DNA of 64,000 nucleotides from Paragorgia papillata (Eukaryota; Cnidaria; Anthozoa; Scleralcyonacea; Coralliidae), in the NCBI GenBank assembly GCA_035771165.1, contig JAWNZC010000175.1:187001-251000 (forward strand), read 5' to 3'. The position numbers and the translations under genes were made by a program. Each line of letters begins with the position of its first letter. Positions within the stretch are counted from its first letter, which is position 1. Shown here in pieces: positions 53,478 to 62,399 of this stretch. Under the pieces are notes generated by a model. It saw nothing but the letters and a program-made list of their open reading frames with translations, was not told the origin of the DNA and made no database searches.

Positions 53478-55162
53478 TGCTAAAAACACAGATCACACAT
53501 CTGGATATTTTAGAAAGTTGAACAGTTTGATTAATAAGACAAACTGATATAATACTAATAATATTCATTTGGTATAATTTTAGTGATATACAGATACTGC
53601 ATATTCCTTATACCTTACTGAACATCCCTATATTCTAATTGTCTTCAAAATTATAAGAATTCTGCTAGGAAAGTAGAATTTTCTGTCCAAATTGTTTGTT
53701 CGGTAACTGCAATCTTGTACTTTGGAGGAATGTGACCTTGGGAGGGAATCTTACTCGAGACCCTGGGAAGCTAGTTAGTAGGTCATCACTGAGAGCCCAT
53801 TTGTGATACAGTATATGATGGAAGATTAAGTCCTAAATATACTTTGTATATGTTTAATACTGTACATGTATTGACATTAATTTACACTGGACATGATTTT
53901 ACTCTCTAAAGGGGAGGTAGCAATGGTATTGAGTCAAATGATTATTACCCATTCCTGCCTGAGCCAGCCAATAATGTCCCCTTTATTGTTTTACTATGTT
54001 TATCAGCAGATGATTCCTCAGACACCCTATTGTAGGCATCAATAGGTTAAATGGATTGACTATTTAAACAAAGAAAAATCACAACAAAATCAAAATTTTA
54101 GCTTATAAATTGAAACTTTGAGTTTTGTTGCAAAGTGGTTAATGTATACCTTTAAATATTTGATTTAATTAAATATTAGTTAACAAATTGTTGAACTAAT
54201 TTTCTCATTCTACAGGACTGGACTGGTACACATTGAGTGATGATGTGAAAGCCAACTTCTCAACGAAAGAAAAGGATTGTTGATCTCCAAGATGATTACA
54301 CTGATGTTCCCTTGTGTCATTGCTGATTGGATTGTTAGAAAGTATTTGTGGTATATTGTATTGTTAGTACAGTATTTGTGGTAAGTAAATTATCTGTAAA
54401 TATTTTTGGTATAATATATAAGAATATTATTTATGAATTTTACTAATTTTGTGCCAATCAAGTTGGCAACCTTCATTATGTGTTTCCTATTGCCAAGAAT
54501 GTCTGTAGTCAGTGTAGTGTGATACAAAACAGAGAAAACAATCCTGGGAATATTTTTGTCCTAAACCTTAACTCATGTTTGAAACAGATTATCCTTAAGC
54601 GAAAAAAAATACCTGGGTTTCCTATTACATGTTGCAAAAACTTAGGTGGGGTAGGTTGGGTTTCTTATTTTTAATCTAAACATTTTTGTATGGACAAACA
54701 ATCAAGTTATGCGAAGCCACAAAACTAAAGTTGCTGGCTGCATTTCAAAGGAAAAAACTAGGTTGGGGCAGAAACCCAGGTTTTTGGCCTTATTTTAATA
54801 CAACTTATACAACTTTGAATAGAAACTTTATCTTGATAAATGTTCTATTCATGTAATTTCTATGCGGATGATTCTGTAATAGAAATTATGCAACCTTTTA
54901 AAATATATTTCCATTTGCTTTTTCCTACAGCTTATGCATCAAAAAAGTATGGTTGCCCATCAAGCATGATTCGCCAGCACATGACAACAAAAATAAATAA
55001 TGTTATTAAGTGTTGTAAAGTGCAAAAACCTAAGTGAACATTATTAAATTTCTAGTATCAGTAGTTTTTATACATACACTGTATATTAAGAACTTTATGA
55101 TTAGTGACCTTGTAAATTATATACATTTTATCTATAACTTATTTCTGTCATTGTAAATTATA

Positions 55163-55415
55163 CAGTCATTGGCACCTAAGCATGTACACCACCCATCAAA
55201 CATGTTCTAAATTTAAGCCAAAGTTAACCGTTTTGAAATCAACACCGTGGGATTGGCGAGATGTGATTGGCTAAGGGCACATTTATGTGACAATAATGTA
55301 TTGGTTTGAATGTATCGAATGAAAACCTAATACGTTCCCAAGGTAAACATTTAACTTTGAGGTTGACATAAAACATGTTTTGACTGGCGGTGTACACGCT
55401 TAGATGCCAACGCTG
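55163..55415. mobile_element. 253-bp MITE, TA target, in the 4.53-kb element
   Basis: TIR CAGTCATTGGCACCTAAGCA against the reverse complement of CGCTTAGATGCCAACGCTG (near 55397), with TA on each side (55161-55162 and 55416-55417). CAGT termini and TA duplication are typical of the Tc1/mariner group. Confidence 0.85.
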
Positions 55416-55744
55416 TATAGATAAAGTGAGTGGTTTAAACCTTAGATTGTCGATAGGTATTTGTGAAATGTGATTCTTTAGGTTAGTGTGTATAGTCTTG
55501 AAAATGTTGATGGAAGTAACCAACATCAGTCTTTCTCAAGACTATATTAACCTGGGCAATCACATTTATTTAGAAAAAATCAAACCATTTATATTTGTAG
55601 TGTTCTATTGTATTTTTGCAGTTACATGTACCCATTTTCATTACTGCAATTAAAACTAAATAATGATTATTAACATTTATTTGTAATTATTTGATTGAAC
55701 CATGTTGTTTAACAGCTGAATTTGTTATACCAAAAGATCCTATA

Positions 55745-55995
55745 ATTTTCACAAATGCCCATAGAGGAACTATTACAATTTCCTATAAAAATTCCTATAG
55801 GAATTCCTATAAAAAATCCTATAGGAATTCCTATAGGAATTTCCTATAGGAATTCCTATAGGAATTTCCTATAGGAATTCCTATAGGAAAATAGTCCGAA
55901 TTTCCTATAGGAATTCCTATAGGAAATTCCTATAGGAATTCCTATAGGAATTCCTATAGGAAATTCCTATAGGAATTCCTATAGGAAATTTTCGT
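55745..55995. repeat. CCTATAGG palindrome array, right sub-terminal
   Basis: About 14 copies of CCTATAGGAATTCCTATAGG-type palindromes, mirror arrangement of the left array. Confidence 0.95.
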
Positions 55996-56002
55996 AAGGG
56001 AA

Positions 56003-56756
56003 GACACTGAACTGCGAAATGATTAAATCTCTGGCATTTTCTACACCTCTTTCCAAATGCCGGGCAACATTCTTTCTTTAATTCATGCTTCTGCCCACAG
56101 TACTTACACTTTGGATACTGCTTTGAAGGTGGATACTGCTTTGAAGGTATATATTTCCCCTCACGAGCACTGCGATGATACTTCTTCCCATCTCTCAGCT
56201 TATAGACGGACTCTGCCTGCTCAAGATCTCGAACTCTCAATTTCGACAACTCTGCAGCTCTACAAATTTGTAAACATTTCTCAAGATCTAGGTTTCCCTC
56301 TCTCAGCAGTCTTTCTCTCAAGTTCGAATCAAGAATTCCACATACCACACGATCACGAAGCAACGATTCCTCAAGGCCAGCAAATTTGCAAGATGAAGCA
56401 AGTAGTTTTAATTCGGTTAAGAATTTTTCAAATGTCTCTTCAGGTTCCTGATTTCTCGTGAAGAACTTATACCGTTCTACTGTTTCATTCTTTTTCGGAT
56501 GGCAATATTCGTCAAAAACGGCGAATAATTCTTTCACAGTTTGGTCCTTTTCTTTGGTCCCAAACTTCATCGTTGCGTATATCTCTCTTCCTTGGCCCCC
56601 AATGAGATATTTGAACATTTTCACTTGCTTCTCCTCTTCCTGTTCGGCCATAGCTAGCTCCAAATACAAGCTCATTTCCTCTCTCCAACTTTTCCATACT
56701 TGTGGAAGGTTCTTAACATTGAAGTTCAACTGCTGGGGCGCCTTCATTTGCTCCAT
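56003..56756 (-). CDS. gag: Gypsy gag with zinc knuckle (5' part of gag-pol frame)
   Basis: ATG at 56756. About 250 codons: an N-terminal hydrophobic/helical capsid-like part (WKSWREEMSLYLE, TFEKFLTELKLLASSCKF), then two Cys boxes, the second a perfect CX2CX4HX4C (CRKCQRFNHFAVQC). The nested element starts right after it. An 18-bp duplication (CTTTGAAGGTGGATACTG) at ~56119-56150 repeats YPPSKQ. No stop separates gag from pol when the nested element is taken out, so a single gag-pol frame is likely. Confidence 0.88.
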
Positions 56757-56862
56757 AGCAAACTGCTAATTTCCGAACGACAAATTATCACAAATTCGTT
56801 TCTTTTATATAAAAAAAACTCAACTGGTGGATTCTACAACTCGAACCCCACACCTGACACCA

Positions 56863-57010
56863 TGTTTTACTTCATATTTATTTACTTCTACTGTCCGATT
56901 CATAAGGATTTAACTACCTCTAACTAAAAGTTCATAGCTTCTCGAGATCATCAACATTAACGCTAGATGGTCGATATATATACACAGGTCAAGACCGCTG
57001 ACCTGTTACA
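56863..57010 (-). repeat. Gypsy 5' LTR
   Basis: 148 bp, TG...CA ends. The primer-binding site immediately inside (56843-56862) matches a tRNA 3' end ending in CCA. Confidence 0.95.
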
Positions 57011-57251
57011 ATACATAGCTCGGAAAAAGGACTGGGCATGAGGCAACGTCAAGAATAGTGTGCTGCCTCCCTTCGGTCGGCAGCAATAATTACTGACCCC
57101 TATCATAGTTTCTGTTTGGTAAAATCAATTAGTTCATTCATGCATAAATTATCTTTTATGTGCCACAGTTACTATATAGGTTAGTTACCTTGCATATTAA
57201 ATGACCCACTATATTGCTTTAAAACTACATCTAGAATACTATTTTTTTGTT

Positions 57252-57385
57252 AAATAAATGTATGTTATTTACTGTGCCCGATGTCTTTAAAACGGCTCGA
57301 GGCTGAAGGCCATTTTCAAGACTGAGGGCATAGTTTTTCCCTATCCGGACCGAGCAAGGCCGGTAAATAACATATTTATTTTTTT
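57252..57385. repeat. Foldback around GTTATTTAC arms
   Basis: AATGTATGTTATTTACTG and GGTAAATAACATATTTATT are inverted around a GC-richer centre (GGCTCGAGGCTGAAGGCC). Likely a MITE. Confidence 0.65.
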
Positions 57386-57544
57386 GTTATAAATTAAAAT
57401 AATCGCAAGACAAGAAAATTGGCGCGGTGTAAAATAGAACGCTAGCTGTCACTTCCTTTAACTTAACTTTAATAACTTTATTGCCTATTGCAACTGGTGG
57501 TCAAACAGAGCGAAATGCCCCAATTGAACATGACTACCATGATG

Positions 57545-57725
57545 TAAGTGTTGGTTTTGCGGAGGGAGGAAAACCGGAGAACCCGGGGAAAAACTCTCGA
57601 AGCACAGGAGAGATCAACTACAACTCTACTCACATTAGTTTCCAGCTCGACAATGGGGTCATTCCCAAGCGGTCACCCATCCAAGTACTAACCCCCGTCT
57701 AACCGGGCTTAACTTTTGGTGAGAG
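57545..57725 (-). mobile_element. 5S rRNA-derived repeat (SINE3-like)
   Basis: Minus strand 57718-57652 reads GTTAAGCCCGGTTAGACG, then GTTAGTACTTGGATGGGTGA, then CCGCTTGGGAA. This matches the internal promoter half of 5S rRNA with insertions. It is joined to GGGAGGAAAACCGGAGAACC, which also occurs near 46640. The 5' part of 5S is missing, so it is a 5S-derived SINE and not a 5S gene. Confidence 0.8.
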
Positions 57726-58125
57726 GCAACGCGCTAACAGCACACGCCACCCGTGCTGCCCATATTTGGAAAGACGACGAACCATATATAGAAAATCACC
57801 TGACAAAGGAGAAAATCATTCAACTGACTTTTATAATAAACAAGATTGGAAATTCGACACGTAGATATACAGTTTACAGAGCAAATCATCTTGGACAATG
57901 AATATTCATCATTGATCATGAAAAAGCAAGATTGAAAACATCGTTTGTCTCGTATGATTCATGTAAAGAATTAACAAGATGGAAAATATCGATCGTTTCT
58001 TAATACAAGTTAACAACTATTCACAAGACTGAAATTATTCAAACGTCTTTTTCATCAGAGATCAAGTCAAGACTATTAACTATAAACAAATGTCAAAACA
58101 ACAATCTTCGTGAAGATAAATAAAG
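57726..58125. other. Non-coding, no gene seen
   Basis: AT-rich 3' flank of the Crypton relic. GAAATTCG/GAAAATATCG-like imperfect repeats occur but no defined element. Confidence 0.35.
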
Positions 58126-58128
58126 ACT

Positions 58129-59383
58129 TCAATCTGAATCGGAATCTTCAAGGATAGACAAGCGCCTTCTGTTTGTCGGCTCCACACTTGATGTGTCGCC
58201 AGAACTAGTTGAAGCGAATTCAAACTTGCCAATTTTTGCTCCAGAAAACAAGCCTGTTGCTGTGGTTGTCGCTGATGCTTGAGCATTTACTGACGTTGTG
58301 CTGGTGGGTTGATTTAGCTGGGGACGTTGTTGCGATATTGTGAGGCCATGTTTGCTTGCAATCGTTGACGTTGACCGATTCAGGACGTTTGACATCTTGC
58401 GCTGGTGGACAACTGAAGCCGCTTTGTAAGCATCGAGACTTTTCAGATTTTTGTGCCCACTCAATTGAGCTACATAATTGCAAGGAATTTCGGTATCCAT
58501 GAGGCGGGATATGCAGGTTTTCCGCTCAGAGTGATTACTTATGTTGCCTGGCAGACCAGCAGCTTTAGCGGCGTTGACAATAAATTTATCGATGGAGTTT
58601 TTCCGCAAAGCGCCTTTGCTATACCATATTTCCGATCCTGGTCGCCGTCTATGGTTCACTGCCAGAAAGAATGGTGACTCCGGGGTTTTTGCTGCTTCTG
58701 ATCGGTGACTGGCGAAAGCCTTGTTTACAGGACAATGATGGTTATTGGTAGCTTGTGCAGTCTCGGGCTCTGAAACCAAAATGAAGCGACAGTGCCCACC
58801 AAACGGTTCTTTGCAGTACCTCTGGCTCGTGGTCTCCGAACAGACCTTTTTCAAAAAGTAAATCTTCTTCAGCTTCGGTTAATGCTCTGGCTGCTTGCGG
58901 GCGATTTCCTTTCGCGAACTTCTCAATTAACTGCCGCTTTCTAGCGACAAGGACTTCTCTCGACTTGGCAAACTCTTGGTCCTTAAAAATGTTCAAGGAA
59001 GAGTTGGTATCATTTAGATATCGTTGAACACTGCGCTGGAAAGAGATTCGAGACACGGGCTCGTAAACACTGCCGTCTTTCTTTGTTATGGTCATGAAAA
59101 ATCGACACAAGAGGACATTTAGTTCAGTTGCAGGTATTTCTTCTAAATTTCTTTCTTCGTTTATTGTACCACAGAAGCGGCTCCACACATTCATATCCTA
59201 GGTAGTCTTCTTAACTGTGTTTTCAGGCCGTTGTTCTTCAATAAAATCTTGAATTTCGTTCAAGTCGTCTTGTGTAATGTTGCCACTTCGCTGGACGTTT
59301 TCTTTTTCACATATAAAATCTTCAACCGTTACTTCGGGATAGTAAAATTCGCTTTCACTATGATATTCATTGTCACTATCCAT
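58129..59383 (-). pseudogene. Crypton-type tyrosine recombinase relic
   Basis: ATG at 59383 with an acidic N-terminus. An in-frame TAG near 59198 is followed by the same frame (DMNVWSRFC...ALTEAEEDLLFEKGLFGDHE, then TVWWALSLHFGFRARD). After ~58745 another frame runs to 58129: PESPFFLAVNHRR, LPGNISNHSERKTCISRL and YVAQLSGHKNLKSLDAY. The last two are the HxxR and the GH box of tyrosine recombinases. About 50-70 residues expected between ARD and the second part are missing, so an internal deletion is likely. Matches Crypton/DUF3504-type proteins. Inactive. Confidence 0.85.
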
Positions 59384-59439
59384 CTTACTTTGTTTTTACT
59401 GGCAGTCTATTGTAGTCTAAAGTAGTGAAAAACATTAAA

Positions 59440-59560
59440 AAAACCTTTTTGTTTTTGTTTTGAAATCCGCAGCGGTCCGTATCTGGGTCCGTATCGTGGG
59501 ATACGGACCGCTCGCTAAGCCAATCAGAGCGCGCGAATCAGATGGATACCGGACCGCAAA
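59440..59560. promoter_or_regulatory. Inverted GCGGTCCGTATC repeat upstream of the Crypton
   Basis: GCGGTCCGTATC near 59471 and GATACGGACCGC near 59501 are perfect inverts. Located 90 bp upstream of the Crypton start, it may be a promoter or terminal feature. Confidence 0.35.
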
Positions 59561-59940
59561 AAAAATAACGACGGATATCATCTGTATCATGAATGAACTA
59601 AGTGGGTTCGGGCCGAGGTAACTAACTTTAGCTTAGTTACAACTTCGAGGTAACTAACCTATACTTAAATATCAAATGTCATCAATACAATATTAAAGAA
59701 ACGCTGATTTTAGACCTTTGTTAACGAGAAACGAAAGGCTGTAAACGTGCTGGCTGCAATATTTAAGATATTGCAGTGTGCTAGCTGCAATATTAAAAAT
59801 ATTGCAGCGTGCTTGATGAAATCGTTGATATAATGCAGACAGAGAACAATGGAATTAAAGGTCAGTAATTATTTAATAATATTAAGGTTTTCTATTTAAG
59901 GCAACTGGAACTCGAAGGTGTCAAAAGAAGTTTTTATTTT
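59561..59940. other. Non-coding
   Basis: Short AT-rich repeats (GTGCTAGCTGCAATATT, AATATTGCAGCGTG near 59745-59815), otherwise nothing seen. Confidence 0.35.
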
Positions 59941-60350
59941 TTGATGGGACAAGGGGTGTCAATTTCACTGTTTATTTCTGACCGTCGTAGAGGTATCGCA
60001 AAATGGCGCAGAGAATCTCAACCAGAAACAAACCATTACTTTGATATATGGCATGTGGCAAGGTCAATTACAAAGAAAATGCTGAAAGTTAGTACAGAGA
60101 AAGGATATGAGATAATCAAAGCCTGGACAAAAGGAGAACGGAACCATATTTATTGGTGTGCTACCTCCACCAAGTTAGGTTTTGAAGACCTTATCATCTC
60201 AAAATGGAAATCATTCATGTACCATGTCACTATAAATGAGCACAAGGATTTCCCTGACAATTTATTCAAAGAGTGCTGCCATGAGGATCTTGAGGAAAGA
60301 AAATGGATCAAAATTGGTATTACTTTATGTGATTTACTTATGAGGTGTAC
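59941..60350 (+). pseudogene. Transposase-like exon (RNase H-fold style), unclassified
   Basis: Carries FISDRRRGIAKWRRESQPET, HYFDIWHVARSITKKM and ERNHIYWCATSTKLGFEDLI. The D-R.....H.FD.WH..K pattern is that of a DDE-transposase family common in aquatic invertebrates. No other exon of the protein can be placed with confidence. Confidence 0.55.
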
Positions 60351-60359
60351 ATGATCTGT

Positions 60360-61085
60360 TGGACATAGATGTAATGCTGCTACTTATTGTATTGTATTCA
60401 TGGGTTTCCTACAATTAACACTTTGAAGTACAAAGTTGGAGAGGAAGTTGTAGGGGAAGTAGCTTCCCCTCCTAGTTATGGTAAGCACTGTCCTGTCCTT
60501 GTAATGAGAGATCATTTGATGAACGTTGATTTTAAACGTACTTGTTACAACTCAGGATTCAAGTAGGGATACCATACACTATGTACAGCATAGCTTAGCA
60601 AAAATGTAATCAATGTTTGTAGGGTATGTCAATTCCATGAAACAACTGTTATCCAGCTGGAGCGCCAATGAAATGGAAAATATTTCTAAAAAATATGCAT
60701 CGAAGGTTCTCGAACCAATGAACAGACAGTTTAAATAAAAAGTGGGCAAAGATGAAGCAATAAGAAAACATGTACACAGGCAACAGACAGGACTTGTTCA
60801 CAACTTTTCCCTGCTGGTAAGTTAGTTAGTTAGTTTAGTTTGTACTTTAGTTAAAAACTGTATTATGTTTTTGTCCTATTTGCATTCATATTATTAACAG
60901 GCTGGCTGGCCGGTGCATCATAAACATTTTTGCTAAGATCTATTACTGCTTGTTTGGCACAAAGAACCTGGTGCAATGATAAACAGAAAACCTTGGTGTT
61001 TCTGTGATTCACATTTCACTGTAACAACGTAGGTGCATCAGTACACGTATTTAATCTACTGTGCTTGTTTTTGGTTAATATATAG
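60360..61085. other. Mostly non-coding; a possible exon at 60627-60820
   Basis: The frame YVNSMKQLLSSWSANEMENI...GLVHNFSLL has AG and GT ends (GTAAGTT after 60820) but an in-frame TAA at 60736. It might be a decayed exon of the neighbouring transposase gene. Confidence 0.3.
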
Positions 61086-61228
61086 ATAAGAAGCAAGATG
61101 AACTGATGGCAACAATTACTAAAAGTGAGATTGAAAATTCTCAAAGGCCAAAGCGTAGAATGCCAAAATGCAGAACATGTGGTAACCCAATGCGTGGTCA
61201 TGCAAAAGGAACTTGTAAAAGAACATAA
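61086..61228 (+). CDS. Terminal exon with a small Cys/His box
   Basis: After acceptor ATATATAG. Encodes KRRMPKCRTCGNPMRGHAKGTCKRT and a stop. The C-x2-C-x4-H-x4-C spacing is a zinc knuckle as found at the ends of DNA-transposon-related proteins. The upstream exon is not certain. Confidence 0.45.
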
Positions 61229-61358
61229 CGTTGCTATCACTTTTTTATTTATTTATATATATAAATATATATATATACACAGTACAGTATGTTGTCTATA
61301 TTTATACAAAAACTATTTAATGTTCAAAAAATATTGTTAAATACTCTTCCAGTGAGCT

Positions 61359-61933
61359 CTACTGTCTTGCCAGGGCAGATGCAAAACCCACTTGTCCACC
61401 TGATCGATAACGAGACCTAATATTATGGTATATACAGGCTGGCAATGGTCTTACATTATCCCAACCCATGTACCCACACAACCATCCAATTATCCAACCG
61501 TATGCCACGGCTCTAAGGAATCTGAAACAAAAATCCATTTCTTCGATATAACATACTTTTGAAAACCTCAAATAATATGTTCAGTCGTCTACTCGTCTAC
61601 TGCAGGACGTACAGGGCGTATTTACTAATACACAAAGAACTAGTACTACAGTACAATGCAAATATCACAAGAGTCTCGGAACTTACTCACTTCGTGTCTG
61701 TCCTGTGAGATGACGGTATGATCTTCCATTCTTATCCCTTAGTAATGGGGCAACCATGCACCAGAACAGAACCATTACTGTATGCAGTGTAGTCATCGTG
61801 CTGAATAATACATTTTATTCTCTCAATGAAACCATCAAACAATAGTTTTCCTATGGCTTCCCCAACTTCATGACAACAGCGAAACTCCAATGATCCCACT
61901 AAATTTTCGACATGACAATGTCGACATTTACAC
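61359..61933 (-). pseudogene. P2X7-like zinc-domain fragment, two exons
   Basis: Exon A (61691-61933) begins after TTTTCAG: CKCRHCHVENLVGSLEFRCC...CIIQHDDYTA. This gives the C.C..C / CC / C...H residues of the zinc domain at the C-terminus of P2X7 and many P2X7-like invertebrate proteins. An in-frame TAA at ~61737 interrupts it. Exon B (61359-61520) begins after TTTCAG: FLRAVAYGWIIGWLCGYMG...PACIYHNIRSRY, the following aromatic/Arg-rich helix block. Donor is GTGAGT. Splice phases agree (2), but the stop indicates decay. Confidence 0.6.
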
Positions 61934-62395
61934 CTGAAAACATCGAAAATCTTTTCGGCATAAATATAATCATAATAACCAAACTACATCCCATAAATAC
62001 ACACTTACCAGTTTACTGAAACTTTTCCATTGTATCTTGAAGCAAGAACGTCCTGTGTGTACTGGTATGCAGTGTGGACAGGTTTTAACTCGTAACAACT
62101 TTATTAAAATAACAATACATTCTATAAAAGTGTCAAGGTAAAACACTGTAGTCCTTTCGCTTTCTTCCAGCACCTTACCACCTCGAGGCCGTGCGTAGCC
62201 ATAGCAACAAAAAAGTAAAAATGCAACATAAAAACATAACTCAAAAGGCGATCGCGCGACAATTGTAATCCAATCTAATACACCAAGAGGATAGGGGTCG
62301 ATGCGATCGCGTCTATACCAAATTACAACAATAATATTTAGCAGTATTAGTTAACATCTCGTTTAAATTGTCAGTCTTGCCGGGTTTAGGCAGCT
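61934..62395. other. Non-coding, no gene seen
   Basis: Intergenic; a palindrome-like GCGATCGCGCG occurs near 62250. No gene. Confidence 0.35.
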
Positions 62396-62399
62396 TCGT

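Larger units (their letters stand above)
51470..56000. mobile_element. 4.53-kb DNA element, CCCTTACGAAAA family, 2-bp TSD (AA)
   Basis: Ends CCCTTACGAAAAATTCC and GGAAATTTTCGTAAGGG are inverted repeats. AA flanks both sides (51468-51469 and 56001-56002). Sub-terminal arrays of CCTATAGGAATTCCTATAGG lie at both ends (51480-51705, 55745-55995). It sits exactly between gag and pol of the Gypsy element, and its removal with one AA leaves the gag-pol frame open. The same termini bound the 227-bp MITE at 17804-18030. The inside holds spliced-looking non-TE exons, a PLE/hammerhead relic and a TA-MITE, but no recognisable transposase. Confidence 0.9.
47854..57010 (-). mobile_element. Full-length Ty3/Gypsy element, split by a nested transposon
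   Basis: Two LTRs (47854-47999, 56863-57010) lie between 5-bp target duplications ATACA (47849-47853, 57011-57015). A tRNA primer-binding site (TGGTGTCAGGTGTGGGGT on the minus strand) is next to the 5' LTR. A purine-rich tract (AGAAAAAAAAGAGGA) is next to the 3' LTR. LTRs differ by one TA unit only, so the insertion is recent. gag is at 56003-56756 and pol at 48192-51467. A 4.53-kb element (51470-56000) interrupts between them. Confidence 0.95.

Noticed and set aside
55239..55526. 95-codon minus-strand frame
   Set aside because: Largely covers the TA-flanked MITE, so it is a chance frame.
51470..56000. Helitron or LTR element as identity of the 4.53-kb insert
   Set aside because: It has inverted termini and a 2-bp duplication; Helitrons lack TIRs and TSDs, and no LTRs are present.
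57652..57720. Functional 5S rRNA gene
   Set aside because: Only the internal half is present, with insertions; the 5' region and terminator are missing.
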